This document shows positions 17,685-26,549 of a stretch of 64,000 nucleotides of DNA, piece after piece; position 1 is the stretch's first letter, and each line of letters starts with the position of its first letter. The notes under the pieces are model-generated. The model did no database searches. It was not told where the DNA came from and saw only the letters and a list, made by a program, of their open reading frames with translations. The DNA comes from Methanobacterium sp. SMA-27. GTDB lineage: Archaea; Methanobacteriota; Methanobacteria; Methanobacteriales; Methanobacteriaceae. A program made the translations under genes and the position numbers. Where the stretch lies: contig NZ_JQLY01000001.1 of assembly GCF_000744455.1 (NCBI RefSeq), positions 2,138,501 through 2,202,500 of the forward strand. The letters run 5' to 3'.

Positions 17685-18600
17685 CCTCTCCTTCCTTAGG
17701 ATATGAACCTAATACTTTTATATATCCTACCTTGGATCTTATAATATTTAAAATATACCTGATCAATTCATCTGTCCTATGGCCCTCTAAATCAACAAAA
17801 AAGATGTAATTACCAAGTTTTTCTTTTGAAGGTCTTGATTCAATTTTTGTTAGATTTATGTTATTGTCTGCAAACAATCCAAGAATTTCGTAGAGTCCTC
17901 CAGGTTTATCCTCTACAATTGAAAAAACAATAGAAGTTTTATCATTTCCTGTTTGTCCATGATCTTTTTTGCTTATAACAACAAATCTTGTAACATTATT
18001 TTTATAATCTTGAATATCTGTTTCTACAATTTTAAGTCCATATATTTCTGCAGCCCGCTTAGTTCCAATAGCTGCAGAATTATTATTTCCCTTCACCATC
18101 TCTGCAGCAGCAGAAGTACTCGGGGTAGCATTAACAACCACATTCAACGATTCAATAAAATTTCTGCATTGTGAAAGTGCTTGCATATGAGAATTCACGA
18201 ATTCAATATTGTTTATATTAGTTTTAGGATTAATCAAAAGGTTGTGACTTACTGGAATAATAATCTCACGTTTTATCTTTAGATCATAATCATGAACCAA
18301 TAGATCGAGGGTGATACCAACAGGACCTTCAATGGAGTTTTCAATAGGTACCACACCCACGTCAACTTCATTCTTTTCAACTGCATCGAGAACTTGAAGG
18401 ATAGTATCAAATGCAACGAGATTATCTCCAACTAAAGCTGCAGCCTCTTCAGTAAATGTACCTACAGGACCTAAGAAGCCAATTTTACCCATGAATTTAG
18501 AATAATTTTCTGAAAAATTTTTAATAATTTTTTCATTTTGCTCACTGTCTTTAATGGATTTATTATTTTTTTTGATGATCTTGATGTTATCTTTGGTCAA
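17680..18600 (-). CDS. pheA: Prephenate dehydratase with ACT domain
   Basis: 306 residues. The periplasmic-binding-like catalytic domain begins at residue 38 (KIGFLGPVGTFTEEAAALVG) and includes VPIENSIEGPVG and the TRF motif in NNVTRFVVIS. The ACT regulatory domain (about 220-300) contains KPGGLYEILGLFADNNINLTKIESRPSK, the phenylalanine-binding GALV/ESRP type signature. It converts prephenate to phenylpyruvate. The start is TTG 18600, overlapping the RNA ligase stop as TTGA; the 36-residue Lys/Asn-rich extension is unusual and MGKIGFLG (18492) is the alternative start, but it lacks a ribosome binding site. Confidence 0.93.
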   Translation of the reverse strand: MTKDNIKIIKKNNKSIKDSEQNEKIIKNFSENYSKFMGKIGFLGPVGTFTEEAAALVGDNLVAFDTILQVLDAVEKNEVDVGVVPIENSIEGPVGITLDLLVHDYDLKIKREIIIPVSHNLLINPKTNINNIEFVNSHMQALSQCRNFIESLNVVVNATPSTSAAAEMVKGNNNSAAIGTKRAAEIYGLKIVETDIQDYKNNVTRFVVISKKDHGQTGNDKTSIVFSIVEDKPGGLYEILGLFADNNINLTKIESRPSKEKLGNYIFFVDLEGHRTDELIRYILNIIRSKVGYIKVLGSYPKEGED

Positions 18601-19847
18601 TACAACCCACCCCTGAGAAAATTTGATATCCTGTCAGTTGTAGATTGATGTACCCTCCTTATAATTGCTTTTCCATCTTCAAATGAATGAACAGTTGCAA
18701 CAACCCCAAGATCTCGAAGGTAGCGAACAAAATCTTCTGCCTCATTCATATTGTCAACATGGATTATAATGTTCTCAGATGCAAGATTATCATTGGCAAC
18801 ATGTTTTATTGTATGTATCATTGGATAGAGTATTGATTCCCCTATCATGTGAGCCCTATGCCTGATCTCATCTTCTGACTCATTTAGTTCGTATGCTTGA
18901 AATCCCTCTCTAATAACTCTACTAAAGAAAAAAGATCTGCCAAAATCAAACGGATAAGTAAACGCATATTGTAATTCACCATTATGAGCTTGAGATGATG
19001 TATACTTAAGTGGATCAATTTCCATTGAGGGATCTTTAATAACTACTCCTTCTCTATTATCCTTTCCAAGTTTAAAAACCAAATCAAAGATTTTTTTAGG
19101 AGCATCTTCAATATCCATGATCTCAAAAAGTTTCACACCAGGAAGACCATAAAATTCAAGAATTTTAATTTTATCCGGGATAGACATTGCATTGTTAGAA
19201 GACTTTTCTCTTATATCGAATATTCTGAATCCAAGATTTCCAATCTCCCTGTAATGATGTGTCACATAAGGATTTTCTGTGCCAACCATTTCACCGCAAA
19301 TAACTAGTTCGGGATGATCATTAAAAAATTCATCCATATCCATGATTTCCGGGGCTTTTTTAGTGGTATATGGACATACATAACCTCCTCGAGTGAAAGC
19401 TATAATCCTATTATTGATCAATGCTATTCTAACATTATAACCGTTCATTTTTTCTTCTACGGCTACTTTCTGATCAAAATGGATTCTAAGGGAAGGTTCA
19501 AGCATTAATGTTCTTCTTATTTTTGGAAATCCCCGTATTATCTCGACTTTATCCCCAAAACATACCATGGTTCCTGATTCTATTTTTCCAACAGATTTCC
19601 GGAATAGGAGACCATTAATACCTTGACTTTCATAAAATTTGATGTTACCATTTTTAAATGACCTTTCTATATTGGCTTTTTCAACATCTAGGATCTCTGG
19701 AAGTACATTACTGATAAAAATGGGCATTGGTGTTTCATAACTATAGTTACAGTGGTTGCATTTTAAAAAAAAGTTTTTGTGGGAATTTGTTTTTCCCACT
19801 CGTATTTGCATTGGTGAACTGCATTTTGGACATTCTATAGTCTGAAT
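18597..19847 (-). CDS. RNA ligase (Pab1020/MthRnl type) with N-terminal zinc ribbon
   Basis: The ligase core matches the archaeal homodimeric RNA ligase family: motif I lysine in VEEKMNGYNVR, FTRGGYVCPYTT, ELVICGEMVG, FRIFDIRE and EGVVIKD. These ATP-dependent enzymes join or circularise 5'-phosphate/3'-OH RNA. From the first ATG (19811) the protein is 404 residues and opens inside a zinc ribbon; 12 more in-frame codons supply its first CX2C (IECPKC), pairing with CNHC. The only start that includes it is ATT 19847, directly after the CBS-gene stop and 7-8 nt behind GGAGGT. Known relatives are about 380 residues and would begin near MPIFIS (19727). Ligase call firm; start inferred. Confidence 0.85.
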   Translation of the reverse strand: MQTIECPKCSSPMQIRVGKTNSHKNFFLKCNHCNYSYETPMPIFISNVLPEILDVEKANIERSFKNGNIKFYESQGINGLLFRKSVGKIESGTMVCFGDKVEIIRGFPKIRRTLMLEPSLRIHFDQKVAVEEKMNGYNVRIALINNRIIAFTRGGYVCPYTTKKAPEIMDMDEFFNDHPELVICGEMVGTENPYVTHHYREIGNLGFRIFDIREKSSNNAMSIPDKIKILEFYGLPGVKLFEIMDIEDAPKKIFDLVFKLGKDNREGVVIKDPSMEIDPLKYTSSQAHNGELQYAFTYPFDFGRSFFFSRVIREGFQAYELNESEDEIRHRAHMIGESILYPMIHTIKHVANDNLASENIIIHVDNMNEAEDFVRYLRDLGVVATVHSFEDGKAIIRRVHQSTTDRISNFLRGGLY

Positions 19848-20669
19848 TCAACTTACCTCCTCAAGTTCCACAACAAAATTGATTAAATCTGTTTTTGTAA
19901 TAATGCCTTTCAGCTTTCCATCGAGTTCAACTGGAATTCCACTGATACGATTTTCAAGCATTACAGTTGCAGCTTGTTCAAGTGTTGATCCACCATCAAT
20001 GGTTTTTACGTTTTGAGTCATTACATCTCCTACAAGAAGATTTCTTATACGGGCATTTTTATACTTGTCAGGTACAATCTTTTTAAATGATATCATTGCA
20101 TTAGCTACATCCTTTGCAGTTATTATACCTTCTAAAATATCCTCTTCAACAACAGGAAGTCTTCCTACTTCTTTATCTATTAAACATCTCCTTGCATGCA
20201 CAAGTCTGTCGCTGGGACTTACTGTAACAAGATCAGTTTCCATTCTATCATCAATATTAGTTGAATTGAATGGTTTACCCTTGCATATCTCAAGAAAATC
20301 TGTTTTTGTAAGCATTCCCACGATTTCGCAGTTATTTATAACGGGCATTCCATCAATTTTATTTTTTATCATGGTTTCGGCGGCAATTCCAATATTTTGA
20401 GTGCTTTCAATAACCACTGGATCCTGTTTCATAACAGTTGAAACATGGAAATGTGATGGTGGGAGGTTTCCATACTTTGATGATCCTAATCTAAGAGCTA
20501 TATCCTTTTCAGTGACAATTCCAACCAGTTCCCTATGATGATCTGTATTGATATTCACAACAGGAAGTCTGGAGATTTTATGCTTTTTCATCAGTTTTAG
20601 GGCATCTTGGATGTTCTGATCCTTATCCACATGAACAACTTCTTCTTTCATTATGTCTTTAACGTGCAT
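19848..20669 (-). CDS. Four-CBS-domain protein (first of five in the array, nearest the RNA ligase)
   Basis: About 273 residues made of two tandem CBS pairs (Bateman modules): VKDIMKEEVVHVDK, VSTVMKQDPVVIES, DRMETDLVTVSPSD and VGDVMTQNVKTIDG open the four motifs, each closing with a (V/I)G(I/M)(I/V)T.TD-type strand. No catalytic domain is attached. CBS pairs bind AMP, ATP, SAM or related ligands; the target is unknown. The start at 20669 (MHVKDIM) is preferred since AGGGGGATG precedes it; an upstream ATG at 20687 has no ribosome binding site. Its stop abuts the RNA ligase zinc-ribbon reading frame. Confidence 0.85.
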   Translation of the reverse strand: MHVKDIMKEEVVHVDKDQNIQDALKLMKKHKISRLPVVNINTDHHRELVGIVTEKDIALRLGSSKYGNLPPSHFHVSTVMKQDPVVIESTQNIGIAAETMIKNKIDGMPVINNCEIVGMLTKTDFLEICKGKPFNSTNIDDRMETDLVTVSPSDRLVHARRCLIDKEVGRLPVVEEDILEGIITAKDVANAMISFKKIVPDKYKNARIRNLLVGDVMTQNVKTIDGGSTLEQAATVMLENRISGIPVELDGKLKGIITKTDLINFVVELEEVS

Positions 20670-20724
20670 TTTCATCCCCCTAAACATTTGATCTCAATAA
20701 TTGACTATCTGAAATTATCAGTGC

Positions 20725-21567
20725 TTATTGTATACCTCTGATAAGATCTGTTTTAGTAATTACTCCGACTAGTGTATCTCCATCAACTACAGGTAGACCA
20801 CTAATATCATTTTCAACCATCTTGTCTGCAGCAATAGTTGCATCTTCACCACCTGAAATGTTTACCAAGTGATTCTGCATTATATCCCCAGCTGTCATCA
20901 TTGAAACCATCCTAACATTTCTTTTACTTTTTCCATCAGAGTTTCTTATGAAGTATATCTTTTCAACATTTACACCAGTTTCAGGATCTTCAACATAGGC
21001 AAATGAGATGTTTTCTGGAGTTATAATTCCCACAGGTGTGTTATCACGAATAACAACGATTTTTCCTATCTTATTATCTTCCATTGTACTTATAACATGT
21101 GCAATGCTATGATTTTCATTTACTGTGATTACATCACTTGTCATAAGATCGGAAACTCTCCATTTACCCTTTAATTTATCAGTATATACTTTCATAAGGT
21201 CAGTTTTAGTAAGTATGCCTGCGATACCATTATCATCCACTATAGGTATTGATCCAATGTTGTTCTTAATCAGAAGTTCGATGGCTATATGTATTTCATC
21301 ATTGGGATTGGCTGTTATAGGATCTGTACTCATGATCCTTCTGATGGATATTTTATCAATAGGCCTACTTTTCCATTTTGGGCCATTTCCTTTGAGTTTA
21401 CGGGTTAAATCCTTTTCAGTAACCATTCCAACAGGTTTTCCTTGTCCATCAACCACTACTAATTTGCTGATTCCATGTGAGAGCATCAGGTTCCTTGCAT
21501 GTCCCACTTGCTCATTTTCCTGAACAACAAATACTTCAGGGTTCATTACTTCTTTAATTTCCATCAT
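20725..21567 (-). CDS. Four-CBS-domain protein
   Basis: 280 residues, two tandem CBS pairs: IKEVMNPEVFVVQE, IRRIMSTDPITANP, VSDLMTSDVITVNE and AGDIMQNHLVNISG each open one motif. A roughly 30-residue insert (about 190-220: FAYVEDPETGVNVEKIYFIRN) sits between the third and fourth motifs. No effector domain. GAGGTGG precedes ATG 21567. It is one of five consecutive CBS genes on the minus strand with 36-75 bp gaps. Ligand and partner unknown; a direct role in transcription has been suggested for some archaeal CBS proteins but nothing here shows DNA binding. Confidence 0.85.
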   Translation of the reverse strand: MMEIKEVMNPEVFVVQENEQVGHARNLMLSHGISKLVVVDGQGKPVGMVTEKDLTRKLKGNGPKWKSRPIDKISIRRIMSTDPITANPNDEIHIAIELLIKNNIGSIPIVDDNGIAGILTKTDLMKVYTDKLKGKWRVSDLMTSDVITVNENHSIAHVISTMEDNKIGKIVVIRDNTPVGIITPENISFAYVEDPETGVNVEKIYFIRNSDGKSKRNVRMVSMMTAGDIMQNHLVNISGGEDATIAADKMVENDISGLPVVDGDTLVGVITKTDLIRGIQ

Positions 21568-21640
21568 TCAACCACCTCGATCTTATGGCAGATATTAAGA
21601 ACCTAAAATATACAAATAAAGGGATTATAGTCCCAAATTT

Positions 21641-22585
21641 TTATAATTTGTTCACAGCCTTCAGTATATCACTTTCAGTTATGATGCCTTCTAGATTTCC
21701 ATTATTGACAACTGGTAATCCTCCAATTCCTTCCTTTATCATTGCATCACACAAATCTCCAAGTCGTGTATTGACTGTGGTGGCTACAACAGTTTTTTCC
21801 ATTATCTCAGTTATGGTTGTATTCAAAACATCTTCTGCATCATTTGAAACCATTTTATCAAATGCACTATTCTTTCCAAGGAATTCTAAAATATCAGTAG
21901 CTGTTACAATACCCATTATCTTATCTTTCTCTGGATGGGAGGTTCTACGATCCTCTCCCACAACAGGGATCCTTCTAAGTTTATTTCTAACCATTATTTT
22001 AGATGCTCCCTCTATTCGGGTTCCAGGGGTTGTTGATATTACATTTTCAGTCATGTATTCCCCAACCAATTCATCTGTTAAAACTCCAGAAAGCAAAACA
22101 ACAAAGTCTCTCTCTGAAACTATTCCAACCATCTTCTTTTCAGCATCCACTACTGGTAAAGCACCAACATCTTTTTTTTTCATTTTGGTTATTGCATCTT
22201 TTATTGAATCTTTATGGCTTAAAATTTCTACATTTCTAGTCATTATTTCCTTTACAGATTCATTTATTGCTCCAAGGAAATTTCCAGGGTATTTTTCTTC
22301 CAGTATTTTGTACTTGTCCCCTCCTCCTAGGAAGTCAAGAATATCCATGGATGTAACAATTCCAAGTATTTGACCTGTTCCAGGGTTAGTTATTGGAAGC
22401 CTTCTGAATTTGTTTTTAACCATGATTTCAGCTGCTTCTTTAATGGTGGTGCTCTGTGGTGCTGTTACCACCGTTTTTTTTGCGATGCTCATAACATCCC
22501 CTTCATGTTCTGAGGCATGGGACTCAAATTCCAGTGGACCTCTATCTCTTGATTTTACTAAATTTATGGTTTCTTTTCTTCTCAT
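21641..22585 (-). CDS. Four-CBS-domain protein with N-terminal extension
   Basis: About 314 residues. A 30-residue polar extension (RRKETINLVKSRDRGPLEFESHASEHEGD) precedes four CBS motifs, recognisable from MSIAKKTVVTAPQ, VKEIMTRNVEILSH, VGEYMTENVISTTP and ITEIMEKTVVATTV. RRTSHPEKD and similar insertions lengthen the loops. ATG 22585 has GAGGTG 5 nt upstream; the TTG three bases earlier is less likely. Extension absent from its neighbours may recognise a partner. Third member of the array counted from the RNA ligase. Confidence 0.84.
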   Translation of the reverse strand: MRRKETINLVKSRDRGPLEFESHASEHEGDVMSIAKKTVVTAPQSTTIKEAAEIMVKNKFRRLPITNPGTGQILGIVTSMDILDFLGGGDKYKILEEKYPGNFLGAINESVKEIMTRNVEILSHKDSIKDAITKMKKKDVGALPVVDAEKKMVGIVSERDFVVLLSGVLTDELVGEYMTENVISTTPGTRIEGASKIMVRNKLRRIPVVGEDRRTSHPEKDKIMGIVTATDILEFLGKNSAFDKMVSNDAEDVLNTTITEIMEKTVVATTVNTRLGDLCDAMIKEGIGGLPVVNNGNLEGIITESDILKAVNKL

Positions 22586-22805
22586 CAATACACCTCTTGT
22601 GAAAGATGATTTCTATCACCTTGAATATTTTTCCATGTTATCAAGCTACATTTGTAGTTTTCCTGGACATATCTAGTCGTTAAATATCCAGATGATTCAG
22701 GAAACGATCTGTTAACTAATCTTTTTTCAAATAAGTTAATAAATAAAGTACAAACTAATCTAAAAATTTTGAAAATAAGTTTAAATTTCATGACCACTTC
22801 TAAGA

Positions 22806-23615
22806 TCAACTTAAATACGATCCTAATATATCTTCTCTTGCAACTATACCAATAATATTGGCTTCTCTTGCTCTGTGAGGCTCTTTTTTAATGTATACAG
22901 GATTTTCAACAACTGGAAGACGTCCGATATCGTATTGGACCATCAGTTCCGCAGCATCCTTTATACTGGTTTCGGGTGTGACGACAACGGGTGGTGTCAC
23001 CATTACCTTTTCTACCTTGATTGATCTGTCAACTGCATCAAGACCAGTTCGAACATGTCCAGACTTAATTATGTCCTTACGGGTAATCATTCCAATAAGT
23101 TTAGATTTTTTCAATACAGGAAGTCCTGAAAAACCTGTTTCATCCATTTTGGACCATACTTTAGAGATATGATCATCATAATTAGCTTTTACAACATTCT
23201 TTGTGAAAATAGAATTAATATTCGGATTATGAGGCTTTACACCATTGTTCAGTAATTTTTTGATAATGTCTCCCATACTCAAAATACCTATTAAACACAT
23301 ATTCTCTGTTGATTTAACAACAGGTGCTTGTACAGCGTCTGATTTAATAAGTTTCTTGGCAATTTCTTCCATTGCCATTTCAGGGGTTGCTATAACTTTT
23401 GGGCGTTCCATTATCACTCTTGCTTCTATATTAGACTTGGTTGATGATAGGAACATTATGTCACCCCTTGTAATCATTCCTTCAAGATGGTTTTTGGATA
23501 AAACAGGAATTGAACGGAACCATCCCTCCCGGAATATTGATCTAACCTTTGTTAATTGGGTATCCACATTTACTGTAACAGGATCAGATGTCATGATATC
23601 TTCCACGATGCTCAA
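22806..23615 (-). CDS. Four-CBS-domain protein
   Basis: 269 residues with two CBS pairs (VEDIMTSDPVTVNV, ARVIMERPKVIATP, FTKNVVKANYDDH, VEKVMVTPPVVVTP). Start is TTG 23615, backed by GGAGGATGAG in the end of the upstream gene; the stop of that gene lies 3 bp before, so translation is probably coupled. A 217-bp gap separates it from the next CBS gene, the widest in the array, and could hold a secondary promoter. No domain other than CBS visible. Confidence 0.84.
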   Translation of the reverse strand: MSIVEDIMTSDPVTVNVDTQLTKVRSIFREGWFRSIPVLSKNHLEGMITRGDIMFLSSTKSNIEARVIMERPKVIATPEMAMEEIAKKLIKSDAVQAPVVKSTENMCLIGILSMGDIIKKLLNNGVKPHNPNINSIFTKNVVKANYDDHISKVWSKMDETGFSGLPVLKKSKLIGMITRKDIIKSGHVRTGLDAVDRSIKVEKVMVTPPVVVTPETSIKDAAELMVQYDIGRLPVVENPVYIKKEPHRAREANIIGIVAREDILGSYLS

Positions 23616-23617
23616 GT

Positions 23618-24178
23618 TTACTCATCCTCCAGATCTTCTTTACACTCTTCACATAAAAATTTCCCATCGAATGTATCAAGGTATTCAACGTAATTTCCAC
23701 AAATCTCACATATGCCTGGTACGGATTTTTCAGATTCTAAATATTCCCTCTGATTTTCCATTCTAGCATTTTCAACTAGTAATTCTGTAAGTTCGGGTGA
23801 AACCATTAAAACATCCATCGATGTTAATATTCCCACTAAATTTCCATTATTTACTACAGGAAGTCTTCGAATATTATTTTTTGCCATCAGTCTTGCTGCC
23901 TGATTCAATTCACTTCCAGGGTCTATCAAAATAAGATTTTTGGTCATTATCTGACCTATGGTTACTTCACTTGCCAGTATATTCTTTGAAACTACTTTTT
24001 CAATGATGTCACTTTCAGTAATTAGTCCTTCGGGCTCTGTTTCGCTCTTAATTACCAGACTACCAATCTTGAACCTTGACATTAAAACAGCTGCATCCGC
24101 AATTGTAGTTTTGGGATCTGCCGTGATTACACTAGATGTCATTGCGTCGTGTACTGTTACCTTTGTATCCATCTCCAT
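23618..24178 (-). CDS. Two-CBS-domain protein with C-terminal zinc ribbon
   Basis: 186 residues: one CBS pair ([28 protein letters not shown]) and a C-terminal zinc ribbon with paired cysteines [23 protein letters not shown] (CX2C...CX2C). Zinc-ribbon CBS proteins are common in methanogens; the ribbon may mediate protein or nucleic-acid contact. It is the first gene of the CBS array in transcription order and starts 12 bp after queE ends, with AGGAGGT 7 nt before its ATG. Confidence 0.85.
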   Translation of the reverse strand: MEMDTKVTVHDAMTSSVITADPKTTIADAAVLMSRFKIGSLVIKSETEPEGLITESDIIEKVVSKNILASEVTIGQIMTKNLILIDPGSELNQAARLMAKNNIRRLPVVNNGNLVGILTSMDVLMVSPELTELLVENARMENQREYLESEKSVPGICEICGNYVEYLDTFDGKFLCEECKEDLEDE

Positions 24179-24189
24179 ATTAAAACCTC

Positions 24190-24891
24190 CTACCTGACAT
24201 TTAGAAGTTTATGAACTTGTGGTATGGTTAATACATCGATATATTTCCCTGCTTCTTCAGATATTTCAAATAGTTTCTGGCTACCATCTGCCCAAAGATC
24301 AAGAGGACTTACCGGTTGAATCACCATTGAAAACTTTGAAGTGTTTTGAACTTCATCGGCTATCTTTGAGGCAATTAAACCAATCATATCCACTTTTGTC
24401 TCGGGCATCACAACCACTTTACAGTATGTATTTATCTCTTCATCTCTTAATAGTTTTATGGATTTTAACTCCAAAGCAAATAGATCATCCCAATTTTTAG
24501 AAGCTTCATGTTCGGGTAATTTTATATCTAGAGATACATAATCCAATAAACCAGCAATTTTCTGTAATTCCCCCGGTAAAGAACCATTGGTCTCTAATAA
24601 CGATTTGAATTCATTTTGTTCTAATATTTCTTTTATAAAATCTGAATGTAATAGTGGTTCACCACCAGTTAAAGAGATAGAATGAAAATCTGGAGTTATT
24701 AATTTATTAATTTTAAATAAAAGCTCTTCTGTAGATATTAAATCACCTAAAAGTGGGTCACGGCTTTTAGAGGTGTCACAGTAATTACAGTCAAGGTTGC
24801 AACCTGAAAACCTTATAAATATTTGTCTCCGCCCTATAAGGATTCCTTCACCCTGAATACTTGAGAAAACCTCGTTAACATGAGTTTTCAT
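24190..24891 (-). CDS. queE: 7-carboxy-7-deazaguanine synthase (radical SAM)
   Basis: 233 residues. The radical SAM motif [11 protein letters not shown] (CX3CX2C) stands at about 31-38, followed by the GGEP motif in [10 protein letters not shown] and a short ending typical of QueE. It converts 6-carboxytetrahydropterin to 7-carboxy-7-deazaguanine, on the way to preQ0 and archaeosine of archaeal tRNA. It lies 22 bp after queD and both are followed by the CBS array; a DUF366 gene precedes them. QueC and TGT genes are not in this window. Confidence 0.93.
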   Translation of the reverse strand: MKTHVNEVFSSIQGEGILIGRRQIFIRFSGCNLDCNYCDTSKSRDPLLGDLISTEELLFKINKLITPDFHSISLTGGEPLLHSDFIKEILEQNEFKSLLETNGSLPGELQKIAGLLDYVSLDIKLPEHEASKNWDDLFALELKSIKLLRDEEINTYCKVVVMPETKVDMIGLIASKIADEVQNTSKFSMVIQPVSPLDLWADGSQKLFEISEEAGKYIDVLTIPQVHKLLNVR

Positions 24892-24913
24892 ATTAAAACT
24901 CCTAAAATGGTTT

Positions 24914-25396
24914 TTAGTAAGAATTTTTTGTGAAATAAGCTCCCTGTCCTATTCCCTCATTAACACATATCTGAACACTGGAAATTTCACTATTTATTTC
25001 CTTTAAATCATGATAAAGTTCTTCTGCAAAATATTCAGATAGATCTTCAGCAGAGGTTGATTTAAGATCCAGAAGCAAACAGTCTTCAAGAGGTAACATA
25101 TAATCTTTTTTCCCTATTGAAAATTCCACAGGACCTTTAAGATTTTTAAAATTAATATTAGGGTTTCTTATGGGTATAAGAACCCTGTGATCCATTCTTT
25201 TACACATTTTTCTTATAATATCCTTGACTTTTTTGAAATCAACAACAAATCCAAATTCTCCTGATCTTTCTCCATCAACAACAACATCAACTATGTACGA
25301 GTGTCCATGTATAACACCACATGATTCGTGTTTTGGAATCATGTGTGCTGAAGAAAATCTCAAATTTGCGTGAATACCGTTTATAACTATTTTCAT
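24914..25396 (-). CDS. queD: 6-carboxytetrahydropterin synthase
   Basis: 160 residues of the PTPS/QueD fold. The zinc site is visible as FSSAHMIP with [10 protein letters not shown], the catalytic Cys in [11 protein letters not shown], and [15 protein letters not shown] helix near the end. It makes 6-carboxytetrahydropterin from dihydroneopterin triphosphate, the substrate of QueE. The middle insertion [20 protein letters not shown] is longer than in bacterial QueD, as in other methanogens. Part of a DUF366-queD-queE run on the minus strand. Confidence 0.9.
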   Translation of the reverse strand: MKIVINGIHANLRFSSAHMIPKHESCGVIHGHSYIVDVVVDGERSGEFGFVVDFKKVKDIIRKMCKRMDHRVLIPIRNPNINFKNLKGPVEFSIGKKDYMLPLEDCLLLDLKSTSAEDLSEYFAEELYHDLKEINSEISSVQICVNEGIGQGAYFTKNSY

Positions 25397-25447
25397 AATG
25401 AAATACCTTCCATCTTCTTAAAATTTTAATTTAAATAAAAATATAGT

Positions 25448-26038
25448 TTAAAATACCTTTGTTTTACTAATATCTTCAGTAATTGATTCAATTTCCATTA
25501 TATAATTTTTACAAATTTTTTCAGTGATATTACATATATCTTCATTAATCAAACCACAATCGAACAAACCTGCAGTCTCTACATCCTTCGGTGTTCCCTT
25601 TTCAGTCAAGTTCAGTGCAAAATGAATCTTCATGCTGCTAATGGAGCAAGTTGCAATTGAAACTGATAATTTTCCAATCTTATCATTCTTTGAACTTGAC
25701 TTTTTGATGTAAAGATCATCACCCTTTCTTGATGTTCTTATTCCAAAATCATGAAGTATATCTTTAATAATCATAACAAGGATTCGTTGTCTATGGTAAC
25801 ACATGATAATATTTGCCGGCTGAACATCAAAATGTTCAACAATAAAATGTAACATATTGTTTCCCTCTATTTCAAGACCCACATCCTCAAAGTCCACCAA
25901 ATGATCTGGTTCAATTTTCATTGGCCCCATCCAACTTACAATAGATGAATCCTTTATACCAAAAGTTCTAAAAGCCCACATAGGTTGAATCTGGCTTCCA
26001 TCATAACAAGTTCTATCTTCAAGTTTCAAGTGTTTCAT
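25448..26038 (-). CDS. DUF366 family protein, probably linked to deazaguanine tRNA modification
   Basis: 196 residues. I recognise the DUF366 family by [41 protein letters not shown] and [14 protein letters not shown] segments. Members sit next to queD/queE in many archaea, which suggests a role in preQ0/archaeosine metabolism or transport, but the activity is not established. Start MKHLKLED is the first methionine; the gene is 52 bp upstream of queD. A promoter should lie in the 511-bp divergent gap beyond it. Confidence 0.75.
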   Translation of the reverse strand: MKHLKLEDRTCYDGSQIQPMWAFRTFGIKDSSIVSWMGPMKIEPDHLVDFEDVGLEIEGNNMLHFIVEHFDVQPANIIMCYHRQRILVMIIKDILHDFGIRTSRKGDDLYIKKSSSKNDKIGKLSVSIATCSISSMKIHFALNLTEKGTPKDVETAGLFDCGLINEDICNITEKICKNYIMEIESITEDISKTKVF

Positions 26039-26549
26039 TGGTTCAAATCCATAAATTTGATTAAATTGGATATTTAATTTTGAGTGATTAATGATAATTG
26101 ATTTACAATTTTATAAATGTTCTCGAAATATTTTTAGATACTATACAACTATAAATTCCTCATAATTAGTTTCAAGATTATAAATTCTATTAAAAATAAT
26201 TTTAGATTCAATAAAATATATTTTCCATGTTTATAGATAAATATATCAATTTAATGGATTTCCACCTAAATTAAACCCTCATAATCTTATATTAAGAGTT
26301 TTTAAATGATTCCGTTTAGGGATATGCGTCTTTCTGCAGCTAATCTACCAAATAGTCTATTAAAACTTATTTTTATCCTAATTTAGTATTCTTAAATTGA
26401 ATGACATATATTGCCCACAATATATGGAATTATTCTAGATTTAAGTCCTTTATAATCCCTAATATTCTCTAAACACCTTTAAGATCCTTATTATATTTTA
26501 CTCTCAAAACTAACATATTTAATAATGTTGCATATAGTTAAATTAATCC
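26039..26549. other. Long divergent intergenic region
   Basis: 511 bp between the DUF366 gene (minus) and the nucleotidyltransferase gene (plus). It must carry both promoters: GCATATAGT (26531-26539) sits about 11-19 bp before the plus-strand ATG, so that message is probably leaderless. ATATATTGCCCACAATATAT near 26406-26425 is a good inverted repeat (ATATATTG/CAATATAT), a possible operator. No open frame or riboswitch fold recognised. Confidence 0.5.

Noticed and set aside
21585..22373. A 262-codon plus-strand frame opposite a CBS gene.
   Set aside because: Shadow of the CBS-domain gene; Ser/Thr-rich translation lacking any family features.
22585..22809. A 74-codon minus-strand frame between two CBS genes that overlaps both neighbours (TTGA and TGATG).
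   Set aside because: Composition is poor (hydrophobic/basic low-complexity start), the TTG start has no separate ribosome binding site, and no known family fits. It may simply be the leader of the next CBS gene.
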